This document shows positions 36,389 to 49,299 of a stretch of DNA of 64,000 nucleotides, piece by piece. Position numbers and translations under genes: made by a program. The notes beneath the pieces are model-generated. The model did no database searches. It was not told the origin of the DNA and worked only from the letters and a program-made list of their open reading frames with translations. The number at the start of each line of letters is the position of its first letter. Positions within the stretch are counted from its first letter, which is position 1. The DNA is from Tachypleus tridentatus (lineage: Eukaryota; Arthropoda; Merostomata; Xiphosura; Limulidae), in NCBI RefSeq assembly GCF_004210375.1, contig NC_134835.1:67486447-67550446 (forward strand), in the 5' to 3' direction.

Positions 36389-36661
36389 TTTGTTTGTTTG
36401 GAATTTCGCACAAAGCTACTCGAGGGCTATCTGTGCTAGCCGTCCCTAATTTATCAGTGTAAGACTAGAGGGAAGGCAGGTAGTCATCACCACCCACCGC
36501 CAACTCTTGGGCTACTCTTTTACCAACGAATAGTGGGATTGACCGTCACATTATACGCCCCCACGGCTGGGAGGGCGAGCATGTTTAGCGCAACTCGGGC
36601 GCGAACCCGCGACCCTCGGATTACGAGTCGCACGCCTTACGCGCTTGGCCATGCCAGGCCC
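36389..36661 (-). repeat. SINE family A, full length with 10-bp duplication
   Basis: Identical gattaatatg at 36379-36388 and 36662-36671. Head variant gggcgcgaacccgcgaccc matches the copy at 14480. It lies in the 6.3-kb CNG intron. Confidence 0.95.
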
Positions 36662-37796
36662 GATTAATATGAACAACCCTTTTTTAATTTGTATATATTA
36701 TGGTAATGTTAAAGAAAAAACTGTCATCTGTTGATATTTTAGGCTTTTTATGTAAATGAGCATTGTTAACGAGTTCATACAATTTATTTTTCACATTTTA
36801 GTTACAACGTTCTCTTAATATACTATCTTGTTCAAAATGTCATCAGAGATCTGTTATTCTAAAACTGAGATCCAGCTACGCGTTTATTAACCGAAACAGT
36901 TTTAATATACGTGATTAGAGCAGGAATTACCACTGTTGTTGGTATTAAGCTTGCCCACCTATCGATCTTCAGTCCAATCAGGAGCCTCGATATAGTATCG
37001 TATAGTTATTTATTGTCACTTCTTACCCGTGTTGTGAGTAGGTAATTTGTGCTCTTGCTTCCTTTTCTAGAATATGGTAGGTGTTTCTCGAAAATTATAT
37101 TTAAGAATCTGAAAGTCAGTGTTACATGTTTCTAAAACAGACACATAAACGAAGAAAACAGTGGGAAGAAACTTTATGGGATTTTATAGAAAGTACATAT
37201 GTAATACAATAAATAAAAACTATAAACATAATATACAAAACAGTATGACATTTTTGCATGGTAAATGTTGTGTATTTATTGTTGATTCAGTGTTTATGTA
37301 GTGCATCAAAAATGTAAGGAGAACTATACACAAACTGGCTTCAGATGAAAACGTGCTATTATAATAAGAAATATTTGTCAGTGGATAAAGAATAATTAGC
37401 GGAAAGAAAGGTAGTGGTTCTTTCTATGATGTAGCACATACTCTAAACAAATTCCGAATTTCAGCAACTTCAAACACTCCAAATAGACAGAAATGATACA
37501 CGTGCGTTTTGAAGAAAATCAAAATACATTCAGTGGAGAAGTTATTATTTGACATATGTATTTATCTTTACATAGGTACCCCAGAGGTCTAAAGTCATGC
37601 GTAAATATGACCAAATTTCCTTTTACCTACTATAATCATCAATGCAACAGCTATAGTTAGACCTGACTAAAGCACCTAGATCGACTTGGATATGTACAGT
37701 CTTTTCTATGTCTATAATTATGTGATTTGGCTGTAAAAATAATTCAATTATAGATCATTACTAATGTTTTGTGTATTGTAAGCGTTCTTACAATTC

Positions 37797-37853
37797 GGTG
37801 GACTCAGCAGATAGCCCGATGTGGCTTTGCCGTAACAAAACACACATACACAC
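37797..37853 (+). repeat. SINE family B, only the 3' end, with duplication
   Basis: Starts at ggtggactcagcagatagcc and keeps the (ac) tail. tcttacaa is repeated at 37786-37793 and 37854-37861, so this is a short insertion product. Confidence 0.8.
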
Positions 37854-39024
37854 TCTTACAACTCGACTCACAACTTATTGCTAGATATTCCTTTTACGAA
37901 AACTCAAAAAACATTTCTGATTTTATTGTAAAAATATTCAAAACAAATACCTTAAATTACTTTATTACTGGCCATTTAATAACCAAGTTCAACAGAACTT
38001 TTTTCTTTAAATATATTTGTGTTTTAAATAAGCTTAAAGAGCAGTAAATAAAATTATTTGATCTATTTTTATATTGAACGTAAATATGATATCGTGACAG
38101 TATTTTCGTTATTAAATTTTGGAACACATTTTCTATCCTTAGAGACTACAACTAACCATATCGATACTTTCAATGGTCATTCATATACATTTGGCAAACA
38201 TTTATGAAATAATGAATAATTTGTATTCAATAGCATCACATAAAAAGCAAATTATAAATTATATAAATTTTACTTACTTTAACTGTTGGAAAAAAAACTG
38301 TCTTCCCCAAAATACGTAATGACCTACAAAACAACAGCTGGAAGCTTAAATTTTTTAAGGTCATCAGCTTCTTCTCTTTCAACTTCAATTTCAGATTTGA
38401 AACCATATTTGACGTTTTTTCATTTTCTGTAATTCACTTCATATACTTAAATATTTTTTTCCTCCATTGCGACTGAAACAAAAACTCGAAGTCTTTCTCA
38501 GAACTGGAACAGACCGTGATGGCTGTATAGTAATACATAAATCTGAACCGTGTTGAACATAGTTGAACTTTTTCCTGAGTTTCAATTCGTGAAACCCCAG
38601 TATAGTCTTGCAGTACTTCAATGTTTTATAGGTTAGTTGCGATACTTTCTCTATTCTCATGACGTAATCCTATTATCCTCTAATACTTTTCTTCTGTCAA
38701 CTGATTAAGTAATTCTAGTGTAATCTACGTACAGATTTGTATTCCTCATGCGCGTTCTGAACTTTAGATGCAATAAAGTTTCATTAGCTAATTCTTGTGA
38801 AAATGTATCTGTACGACCAACAGCATCATAAAATACAGTTAAAGCTCTTGGTAAGTCCTGATCTTTCCCTCTGAACATCTTGATGGGGCCACAAGTCCTT
38901 GATGCACCAATATTTATGAATTCTACTTACATGAGGCGAAGATGAGAATTTTCTTTTTCATTAAACACTGTGTATGAGTTTTAAAAGGGCATACTATACA
39001 TCTTTAAAATGATCAATATATGAG

Positions 39025-39302
39025 TCTGGTTGTTATGTCACTCGACTCGAAATCTGTAGACCGCAGATTCGAATCCATTTGCTGAATATTCTAGTCCTTT
39101 TAGATGTGTAGATATCATGACGTGGTAGTCATTTCCACATTTCGTCAATTTGGCGATAGATAGCGTTTATTAGTTGCTTTCAATCTTGTTTATCCTGTGT
39201 ATCACAGCCATAATCTATCCAGCTTCTATCACTTATAAATTACGGACGGCTAGCGTGGACAGCCCTGGGGAATCTTTGCGCAAAATTTAACAAACAAACA
39301 AA
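39025..39302 (+). repeat. SINE family A, old and diverged
   Basis: Head (cactcgactcgaaatctg, gattcgaatcc) and 3' end (tacggacggctagcgtgg, then aaacaaacaaacaaac) are clear; the middle is barely recognisable. Confidence 0.7.
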
Positions 39303-39303
39303 C

Positions 39304-39395
39304 CAGGCTGAAAGGGCGAGCATGTGTGATGTGACGGGGTTCAAACCCGCGATTCTCAGATCACGCATCGAACGCTCTAGCCACCTGGCAATTGT
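39304..39395 (-). repeat. SINE family A head fragment
   Basis: ggctgaaagggcgagcatgt, then gacggggttcaaacccgcga, ending near gccacctggcaa. Tail-to-body junction with the preceding copy, in opposite orientation. Confidence 0.75.
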
Positions 39396-39904
39396 GTAGT
39401 TTTTTTTTACTTAACAAAAACCGAATGAATCGAATAACGTGGTTGGCTATCAGTCTTATGAAACACTACTGCTTAAAGTGAAGTGTGTATCAGCGAAATC
39501 ACGCCACGAACCTCGGACTTTTCGATCTATAATTAACTGCTATAAATTATACCATGTTAACGACTACTAAGACATATTTGAAAAATTGTTTGATATACAT
39601 GTATATATTAAAAATTGTCTGTAATGATGCGTTGACACTGAACAAGTTTTTAATTACACATTCTATCATCCAACTGTAGCTAGTACGTAAACATAGAAAT
39701 ATAAGAAATATATATTTATTGATCAACAGAATCATTTATGTATTAAATGACGTAAATAATATTAAACCCTTTATTAAAATCATCAGCGTCGTTATGAATG
39801 CAACTGTTTTGAAACCTTGTCTAACCATTATAAAAAAAGCTACCTTTTAATAGTGGAATGGCAGTGTAATTAAAATATTTACATTTAAGTGTATTGCTTA
39901 TTCC

Positions 39905-40110
39905 TTGGACTTTAAATCCAAGACTTTATGGTTCGCAATTCGTTACTGCAAAACACGCACTCCATTTTCTGACTCTCCTATCGATACCTATAAGAGGGCG
40001 CCAGAACTCACTATTTGTTCATACAAGAACAGAGCAGGAATTAGTGGAGGGCGGCACCGACTAGTTATCTTCCTTTTGGTATATCACTGTTGAAGCAAAC
40101 AAACAAGCAT
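39905..40110 (+). repeat. Possible very old SINE family A
   Basis: Only ttagtggagggcggcaccga, ctagttatcttcctttt and an aaacaaacaag tail recall family A, in the right order. Low confidence. Confidence 0.3.
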
Positions 40111-40172
40111 AAAACCTATTCTTACAAAAAAATATCCATAACCCTCTGTTACAACTGTAATTTAAGTATTAC

Positions 40173-40466
40173 CTTTCCGACAAATGTAGTCTCCGGGACT
40201 GAAAAGAACAGGTCGCAATCTTAATACCAGCTCACATAGGAACCCAGCTTCTGTGTTTTGAAATATCTCTACACGTTTCAAGGTGTCCAAGTGCACGTGA
40301 ATGGCTATTTCGGCTTTAAGTTTGTCGGGAAGACACCCAACAGATCTTTCCTCGTCGGATGATTTCTGAGTCATCCACAAGTAGTCAAACCATTTGATGA
40401 CCTTGTTTTGTAAATGATCAGGTACTCTGCGCATGCGCATGTAGGTTTTGACTGCATCTAATTTTG
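40173..40466 (-). CDS. CNG channel exon: C-linker and start of CNBD (partial gene)
   Basis: Internal exon of a cyclic-nucleotide-gated cation channel subunit, a membrane channel opened by cAMP or cGMP in sensory cells. It encodes 98 residues. First comes the post-S6 C-linker ([16 protein letters not shown], then WFDYLW), then the A-subunit-type stretch [18 protein letters not shown], then the first CNBD strand ending [10 protein letters not shown]. On the minus strand the acceptor reads ttttcag, with exon base 1 at 40466, and the donor is G|GTAATA after 40173. The exon enters and leaves with one base of a split codon. The [13 protein letters not shown] stretch resembles alpha (CNGA/TAX-4-type) or invertebrate CNG-like subunits more than CNGB. 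Upstream exons for S1-S6 and the pore were not found in the window. The assignment to the CNG family is secure; the exact subtype is inference from memory. Confidence 0.93.
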
Positions 40467-40867
40467 CTGAAAATAAACAACAAAAAATCATGAAATATGG
40501 TTCGTTAAGACGATTATTGATTTTAAAAGATAAATGTTTATGTTAAATGGAATCTACGTAAAGGCATGATTCGAAATCACATTTTCATGTGTTAAACTTT
40601 ATGTTCTTTAGCTACAATTTACTGATTATCACAGGCCCTAAACTGTGCATATAATTTGAATTTTTGTTTTGTTTTGAACATTTAATAAATCGCTATCTCG
40701 TATGCTAATACATTTGTACACGTCTTTGCAGTAGTTTTCAAATCCACCGGATTCTTACTCTCACACCCAAATAACTAGAAAATACATTATGAAGGATAAG
40801 GTACTAGATTAACAGACATAATAAGAATTGGTTGTCACTAACTACAAATATATATATAACGGGTTTT

Positions 40868-40942
40868 CCGTTCTTTGCCCTCCAAGGGTATTGAAACCCG
40901 AATTTTAGCGTCATATATCTGAACGCTTACCGCTAAACCACT
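40868..40942 (-). repeat. SINE family C/B head
   Basis: gccctccaagggtattgaaa, aattttagcgtcatatat and ttaccgctaaaccactg. Head only. Confidence 0.7.
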
Positions 40943-41722
40943 GCAAATAGAAAAAAAAAACAACTTCTAATACTTGATTTATTGCCAGGTTACGTCACAG
41001 TAGGAAAATATTGTCGTATTACGGTATAGCGATGTTTACAAAACATGTCGTAACCTTCACAATTAGAACAAACTTTAATTCAGCTACTGATGTAGCTAAT
41101 CTAATACACCTTTTTAACTAAAAGTGTGCAATACCATAAACTAAAAATGTATCGTAAATAAGTTTCATTGATTCATCATTTGGGTTATCTTCTCTATTAG
41201 CACTATTATTAGCCTTAAAAATACGACTAATTCAGGGGATGTGGGCTTGTACTAAGTCCATTTAATAAACAAACAATGAAAATTAACCTTAATAATGCAA
41301 AAAAATATAAGTTATAAAACGAATCATACATTAAATATTGTTAGAAGAATTCCTATCCATTATGAGTTAAGAGTTTAATATTAGTTTCAATTTCTTGATC
41401 GCCAGAATCTCGTTCTTACTTCCTCGTAGTTTGAACTACATATTATCTCAGAATGTCGTCAAGTTCCTGATCCAGATATTTTTAGATATTTGATGCTTCA
41501 AATGATATTTTGTACGCTGCTCTAGACAATGGGTGATCCATCCCACATAATCCCATCCACACGGAGATACAACATATCGATAAACAACGTAGGGGCATTT
41601 AAGTATATTAATTATCTCCTTTATCTTGAAAATTTTGCCGGTCCTTAATATTGATTTGAAAGTTGTACTCACGCAACTTTGTTAACAGTTTAATTCTTGT
41701 ATATGCTTAATGTCGTTCATTC

Positions 41723-41821
41723 TTCGGATTTATAACTCTAAAATCATGGGTTTGATTCCCCTCGGTGGACTCAGTTGATGACATGATGTGGCTTTGCTAA
41801 GAAAAAAAAAAACACGCACAT
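41723..41821 (+). repeat. SINE family B, 5' truncated
   Basis: ggatttataactctaaaatc, gtttgattcccctcggtgga and tgatgtggctttgctaaga with an A-rich tail. Confidence 0.85.
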
Positions 41822-41885
41822 ATTCATCAGAACATAACTAAGTGTCTTTACCCATAACTTGACAGCTTAGAAACATCAAACTCAC

Positions 41886-42158
41886 TTTTTAAAGGGTGTC
41901 ATTTCATTTGTATACCATTTGTAATGCCCTCCGTTGCTTTAGCGACTAGACCAGGAGTTTTCGAGACTTAGGATGAGCAAAGTACAAATAACTTATTAAG
42001 CGGTTTTGAGCTTAATAACAAGCGAGCTTTTTAAAGGGTGTCATTCCATTTGTAATGCCCTCCGTTGCTTTAGCGACTAGACCGGGAGTTTTCGAGACTT
42101 AGGATGAGCAAAGTACAAATAACTTATTAAGCGGTTTTGAGCTTAATAACAAGCGAGC
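41886..42158 (+). repeat. Tandem duplication, units of 142 and 131 bp
   Basis: Unit 1 is 41886-42027 and unit 2 is 42028-42158; a third start (tttttaaa) follows. The units differ by an 11-bp indel (gtataccattt) and by only a couple of substitutions (for example caggag/cgggag), so the duplication is recent. Each contains ccctccgttgctttagcgac. Confidence 0.95.
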
Positions 42159-43012
42159 TTTTTAAAATATTGTCAAGTAATAAATGATACCTTCATTATT
42201 CAAAATAGTCTTCAAAACATTTCCTTTGTTTACTATTAAACAGCATGTGTGGAGTCTTATAAAGTTTTATTTGTAAGATGTTTGCCGTGTGTTTGAGGCT
42301 AATAGTTTGTATTATACATCTGGCCTATTCATATTATTAGTACTACGGTACTTATGAAATCAACGCAAGACAGGAAACAAAACGTAAATGGACGAAAATG
42401 TATAAAAACTTGCAGATATTTCAGAAAATTTGCAACATATTTGTACAAAAGTAAATATTAAAAATTATCAGGTGGTTAACTGGAACATTAACACACTAAA
42501 TAACCTGGTAAAAGAAACCTGAAGTTAATCTTCCTATTGACATATTCATATGACATGTTAATCCCTATGGAGGAATCAAGATAGAAGTTGACATCTCTAT
42601 ACATGTCTTTATATGATATGCTAAATTTCCTAGAGAAATCAAGCTAGAATCTGATAAATTCCTTAATGTATTCATATCAACAAAGTAATTTATAACGTGA
42701 TGCACAATATCTTTGTTAATTTTCGGTATTGTATTATCGTTTTTCTTTTTTGTAAGAACAAGGTAATTTATAACGTAATAAGTCATCAGTTACTTATGTA
42801 AATACTGTATATTCATGTATTTATTACGTACCATAAATTACACCTTTATATTGTTTTAGCTTATAAAGGTTTTTAACTTTGAGTTTCATATATATTTAAC
42901 CTTAACACTTTTTTGCTGGGAAATGTTGTCTGAAGGCTAGTTATAAAAACCAATACACGAAAATTTATATCTCCTTAATGTTATAGGTTAGCTTTTACCT
43001 TTGGTGTTTGTT

Positions 43013-43108
43013 ATGATTGCGAATTTACAACGCTAGAAACCTGGTTTGGATATTTGTGGTGGGCAAAGCACAGATAGCCTATTGTATAACTGCAAAAAAA
43101 CAAGCAAA
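43013..43108 (+). repeat. SINE family C, partial
   Basis: gcgaatttacaacgctagaa and ggtgggcaaagcacagatag; the 5' end is missing and the tail is short. Confidence 0.8.
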
Positions 43109-45591
43109 GTTTTATGCCCACGCAAGCTCAGGTGTCTAAAGTACTGGCAGAATTGAGGTAGAAACATAAACAGTTAGGCAATTTTCTGAAGACTTGTTTG
43201 TATTATTTGTCACTCTATTTGTCACACCAGTTGCTCACGGAGTAGTTAAAGCATAGGTTAAAGGAAGCTTTATAATACTGAAAGCAGAAACATGGAGTTT
43301 ACGTATTGCGAAAATATAGCTTGACTTTTAATTAGGAACATTGAGCTTGTGATATATTTTGACATCAACACAATTATAAGACCTCAGAACAAGAGAAAGC
43401 AGACTATAAACAAAACCATCTCTTATGAAACTTAGCTCAACGTAGAATTAAAAGAATCAGTGTTCGTCGGATCTTAAAGTTAGAACAACCGAGTCTCATG
43501 CTGCTATTACGAAGATAATTTGTTTTTGAATTTCCAACAAAGCTATTCGGTCCAGAACGTTTAGCCTATAGTCACTGCAATCACTATTCTGATGGTATTG
43601 AACGTGGCTAGTAAATGGGCGGTCGTTTAACGAGAATCAGGTTTTTATAGAGATTCTGTGGCCAAATAAAACACATCTACTTAACCTCATGAATACCTGA
43701 ATACTGCCCACAAAACCATAAAATCTTTGGAACAACCGATTAAAGTTAATACTATAGTTGAAGAAATTTCCTTACACGTAAGGCAGTAAAGCACATGTTG
43801 CAGTAAGGAGTTACCATTCCTTTTAAAAGCATTGCAATGTTGAATCAGTCGTACCTTGTTAAACAAGTCAGGATTTTATACCGTATTTCAGTCTCTATAA
43901 ATGCCACGTTACGATTGCCATTACAGATGTTCTACAACTAGACTGACATTTGTAATCTTAAAGGTAGTTAAGTAGTTTATAAACGAGGTGTACAATGCGT
44001 TATCAAAGACGAACATTTGTAACCTTTAAGTGAAATACGTTTTAAATGAGATACCCTATAGAATATTGAGTAAAATTACTAGTTTTAAACTTAACTATGG
44101 TATAAGTTAAATAGTTGCTAAACTGGACATTTTAATACTAATGCAGATATGTTATAAAGTAAATATTCCTTAATCTATCCAGAATGAATAGTTGAAATGT
44201 TAAAGTTTAACAGCTTTTTACATATGTTATTATAGCTAATAATATTGATAAAAGGGTATTTCAATTTCATCACTCATTGCATCTTAATTATTTTATAATA
44301 CTGCAACCTCCTAGTTAGAGTGATATAGTAAATTATTAATTTATTTACCAGGTTAATGTTTTAGTTCTGACTCACGTAGGTAGCTTTGATCAGGAGGTGT
44401 TGGTATTTTTAATAACTTGTTAGATTATCCATATCGTTTGAAACTAAGGTTGCATGTAAACAGTATCACTGCAGTCTCTAGATTTCGGAACGAGACGATT
44501 TGTTTACGCGAGTGGGTTTTTCTTCAAATTTCTCTTTTAGTTTCTATTCGTGGTAAAATGTAGACTTTCCTAGATATTATATTATTGATGCCTTAGTTTC
44601 AAAAACAGCAACAAAATCTTAGCCTAACAGGCCAACACATATCACTATTTTGTTTTATAAATTCAACATCGATAATACAAATAATTTTTAGCAGATTAAA
44701 GTTATTGACGATTTCATTAAGTTTAAACGAACTTTTCAGTGTGTACTTAATACATGTCATTTTATTTCTCAGAAATTTATTAGGGTATTATGATATTTTA
44801 TGAGGGTTTCATAGCATGTTTTAAGGTTATCACAACTTTTAACCTTTCCTTGAAAGATATGGCTTTTTTGTTGTTTTAGGAATTACGCTACTGTTGCAAT
44901 TGATCAGAGTTTTAATATACAGTTGAAACCGTTTGGACAAGTTAACCTCTCATTGAGTACTAATTCGTTGCCCGAAAACATCTTTGGTAGATCAGCAGCA
45001 TGTTTTAATTTAAGAGTTTTCCAAACTCTGGACTCTGTGCTAGGAATTCCTTAAGCCTGATAGGACCATAGTTCATTATAGAACTACAATTTTACTCAAG
45101 TACGCAATGTTGGTTTGGTAAAGTAAAAAAATACAAAAATAATATGAGACACTTCATTTATTATTAAGCTTCTTTGAATACAAAACAGCAAAACTTAAGT
45201 GTAACAATTCTTTATAGTTTTTCAAGTATCTATATATTTTGGTTTAAGTGAGTAAGACCTTGATTTAAGACAAAATCGAAAAAGACAGTATAAAAAAGAT
45301 AATATTAACAACCTAAATGCACTGTACAAGAATGTTATTGTTGTGAACGAACCGATTGGTAATGTTTTAATAAAAGAATAGTTACATTTGCTTCTCTGAT
45401 AATCCTTTAATGGAAGATGATGTGTGAAAAATTTAAACAATAATTTTTGATTTGGAAAATAATAAATTATAAAACTTTCCTAAAAGGTTGTTTATTTTCT
45501 CTTGATCCCATGTTTTATTTTAACAACACTAACTGCATGTATTTGAAATAATTGTTAACAAATTCCTAATCTTTTGTGGGTCCGTAGAACA

Positions 45592-45723
45592 AGCCCCCCT
45601 TTCAGTGACACGGTGGTATGTCTTTGGACTTATAATGCTAGAAACCGGGTTTCGATACCCGTGATGGGCAGAACACAGGTAGCCCCTTGCGCAGCTTTGT
45701 GTATAATACCAAAACAAACAAAT
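45592..45723 (+). repeat. SINE family C, full length
   Basis: agccccccctttcagtgaca, gggtttcgatacccgtgat and an aaaacaaacaaatc tail. Confidence 0.92.
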
Positions 45724-47251
45724 CTTATAATAATTTTAGTCTTGGGGAAAGAAATAATTATTTTATGAAACGCTTTTAGATTAAGTTAAACCTTGAAACA
45801 ATTAAGACTGTTAAATTATAAAGTTAATTTAACTAGAGATGTGATTTAGAAGGTAACGTTACATGTAAAGGAAACGAACAACCTCAGCATCAGGCTTGTA
45901 GCCGAAGTTTTGTGTCAATACGAGATTGCATTTGTTAACCAGAGACAAATAAATATTTCTCTGTTGTATATTCTATGCAGTTTTAAATTGTGTCTTTTTT
46001 TCTTGAATACAAAAATGTGAACAATAACAGAATAAGTACAAAACATTAGTTAATATATTTATAATGAGTAGACAAAAGGAAAGACTGCAAATGATTTTTA
46101 AGTGAAAGAACAATTTTCTTTATGTTTAACAAGGCACAAGAATGTATTATATATGTGTCCTTACACAGTCTAATAAGTGGGAAATTTGCATAAAATCTAT
46201 CAATAGGAAATCAAATGGAAATTTCAATATCGTTCATGAAGTGCATCTAAAGGTAAAAACACGTTTTTCTATTACTTGGAGGCTTTTACGTTTGTGAAAA
46301 GAAAAATTAAAAATAATATTTAACTTCTCGTCTATCAGAGAAGATGAAGTAAATTTGGACTAAAACTTTTCTCAAAGAGAAATTATGCAAGAAAGTAGGT
46401 TTCATATTATTCCGATTTTTAAAAGAACATTATGTATATGTACAGCTTTAAAATTTTGCCTGAATATGGTTAGATATGAAATCCAAGAAGTAGGAACTTA
46501 ATTGATATACGTTAATAATAATATCCATATCTGGAGCAAACGTGCTATTTTAGTTATGAAAGTGCTGGTGTATTTAACGGAAATTGTATTTGAATACATA
46601 AGTTACATGAAACAAATGTCATTATTTACATGAAATGAAACAAGCAAATTTATTTTCGTTAATTACTTTATTTTTTAGGCTAATACTAAACACTCCAATA
46701 ATTGTGATAATGTCTTTCACCAACATGATATCCATTTCTCGTTCATTTATAGTACGTGTTAAATAGAAATTATGGTAATGGGCTACTTTCTAGAAATTAA
46801 CCACATATATGCCATAAATCATACCACTGGGTAATATTTAAAATTTTAATATCAAAAGATAACTGAGGAAAAAAGGCAAAGAAACATATATAGATAATTT
46901 CTCCAAAAGGGTGCCACAGGCAGCCTGGAGGTTGCACTCATTTTAACCACTAGCACCACAATACTGTAAGGTATTGTCTGTGAGTCAGTGAGCAGAGCTA
47001 AAATGACGTTTCATAAGAGAAGCTTAACGTTGCAATTAGTACCGTTGTGACATCAGTAAAATGTGTGCAGGCCAGTAACCACGAGAAGAATTATGACCTC
47101 TGTAGACTACAACACAGCATGACATATAAACTTCAAAAACAAGGAATAAAATATATTTTTTGCTCTTAATTTTGGCTGTACTTACTTTTGAATCAAAGCA
47201 TTTTCGGGGACCATATATCTGAGTACAAAATATTACTGTACAGATAAAAAG

Positions 47252-47357
47252 AGTTCCCTGTAGATCAGTGGTAATTTTACGGACTTTCAATATAAAAATC
47301 CAGCGTTCGGTTCTCCGTTGTGAGCAGAGTGCAAATAGCTTTGCACTAAGAAAAAAT
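47252..47357 (+). repeat. Diverged SINE of family B/C
   Basis: tgtagatcagtggtaattt, tccagcgttcggttctccg and gtgagcagagtgcaaatag, then agctttgcactaag. Old. Confidence 0.5.
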
Positions 47358-47473
47358 CCAAAATTATACGAAACGCTGAAGACACAATAAAATATATTGA
47401 CAATTATCAGAACAATATCACTATTTATATACATGTTTAACAGTTTTGTTCTTCAATTCATATTATAGACTCG

Positions 47474-47577
47474 CCCATCGGCTTGGTATTGCCTCGTAGT
47501 TCGACCGCTCGATTCACAATTTGCAGGTTGTGGGTTTGTATCACATCACCAAACATGCTCACTCTTTAAGGGTTGTA
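47474..47577 (+). repeat. SINE family A head fragment
   Basis: cggcttggtattgcctcgta, then ccgctcgattcacaattt and caaacatgctcactcttt. The body is absent. Confidence 0.65.
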
Positions 47578-48410
47578 ATTAGTAAGTCAGCAAAAACAGC
47601 AAGACTTACAAGTTTGTATAATTTACTTATTATGAAGTGAGCAATAAATTTATATTGTCATTAGATCTAAATATATTTAAGAAGTTTCTTTATATGTCTA
47701 CATACACGTATATACTTCTGGGTGATCAGTATTCTTCGATATGTTGACTCAATCATACGAAACGGAGTAAACATATATTTAGTTAGATGTTTATATTTCG
47801 TGATTTTTTGTCGTGGTTTCTTTAACATAAGCATTCCTATACTTTCAATACTTTCCTCTAATCCTTTATCTCGTTGTTTTCATATGTTTGTTTCTGTTTT
47901 AGCCCAAATCCTCAGCGAATATTCAAACCCAGTAAACATACCCAACAGACGTTTCTAAAGAAAAGCTCGTTTTTTCATGGAAGATGGAAAGTTTCGAGTT
48001 TGTTACTCTCCAAGTGGAAACCTACCTTAGACTCCTACGCAAAATACTTATTTTTCATCTTTATTATGTATACATTAGGAGTGCGTATCTCATCATATCA
48101 GTAGTCGATACAATACATATTTCTATATAGACAATTAACCAATGGTTTGTTACAACGTTGGACAATCTTGTCTGTATATTATTATCTATATTACTGACAT
48201 TGTCTTAGTTAAGTACTTCATACTTTACAGTACTTTTTCAAATTCTCAGATTTTAACAACTAAATAGTAGCTGGCAAGAGAAGTAAAATATAAAGTTAAT
48301 ATCTGTCAATGTATTTTCTTATTGTTAATTTGTTGTGTTACTTTATATGTGATGTTTTTCTTGAAAGAAATGAAGTCAGTATGTAGTTAATATTCATCTT
48401 CCTTTATTGA

Positions 48411-48673
48411 AGGCACTCGAATCGTAATCCGAGGGTTGCGGGTTCGAATCACCATCACACCAAACATGCTTGCCCTTTTAGCCATGGGTACGTTATAATG
48501 TGACGGTCAGTCCCACTATTCGTTAGTAAAAGAGTAGCCCAAAAGTTGGCTGTGGGTGGTGATGACTAGCTGCTTTCCCTCTAGTGACCTAGTCTTACAC
48601 TGCTAAATTAGGGACGGCTAGCACAGATACCTCTCGTGTAGCATTGCGTGAAATTCAAAATAAAGCAAATAAA
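48411..48673 (+). repeat. SINE family A, 5' truncated with 10-bp duplication
   Basis: Starts within the head at aggcactcgaatcgtaatcc. Identical cctttattga at 48401-48410 and 48674-48683 shows the truncation happened on insertion. A short extra piece (tgaccta) interrupts the ccctctagtcttacac block. Confidence 0.93.
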
Positions 48674-48841
48674 CCTTTATTGAACCACTAATTGTTAACA
48701 AAAAATAACTTTATTATAAATTTTGATTTTTTCTGTGCAAAAAAACGTATTGTTTACTGAAAGCTTGCCAAATTTCGTGAAAACAAATAAACCGTATTGT
48801 AACGCATCGGACGATGTATCAATATAATAGTATAACGGCTT

Positions 48842-48863
48842 CACGATACGTTACCGTATCGTG
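48842..48863. repeat. Perfect hairpin, 9-bp arms
   Basis: cacgatacg, loop ttac, cgtatcgtg. It sits in a locally CpG-containing patch (48790-48880) unlike the AT-rich surroundings. Confidence 0.8.
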
Positions 48864-49299
48864 TCGCCGTATTGCCACATTTTTAGCATGCAATATATAA
48901 GGTATTCTAAATTGTATATCTTATTGTAGTTTGTGCATAATTAGAGTTTATTTTGTTATCGATATTTTTATACAGTTTGGTAAGTTATAGTTAGATGAAA
49001 TAAAATATCGAGATTTCAATAATTAAACAAATCAATATTGTCACTATTATGAGAAAATAGTTACGTAGACTGAAAACATTACATGAAATTCATTATGAAA
49101 CTATTCACTTCTGATTAAGGTTACCCCAAGATTCATAGCTAGCTTACAATACTTGAAGGTAAGTTACGTGTAGTGACAATACCAGATGTTAAAACGAGTT
49201 CACGATGAGCAACCGACCTCAAGTTTCCTTTATTGGATATCGTGTTTTAATAAAGTTTCTAGAATCCCGTTCACGTCAGTGGATTTGGCGAATTTTTTG

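Larger units (their letters stand above)
33859..40172 (-). other. CNG gene intron, 6,314 bp
   Basis: Bounded by GTAATA at 40172 and aacag at 33859 on the minus strand. It contains a degenerate minisatellite (34340-34830), a family A SINE with a 10-bp duplication (36389-36661), a truncated family B SINE (37797-37853) and diverged SINE remnants (39025-39395, 39905-40110). I see no gene or recognisable repeat in 33900-34330, 34840-36378, 36672-37785 or 37862-39024. A short TA run sits near 35838-35860. Confidence 0.85.

Noticed and set aside
43515..43620. Possible SINE A tail (tttgtttttgaatttccaac)
   Set aside because: Only the first 25 bases match; the following body blocks are absent.
47036..47434. 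132-codon minus-strand open frame
   Set aside because: Hydrophobic low-complexity translation crossing a diverged SINE; no recognisable domain.
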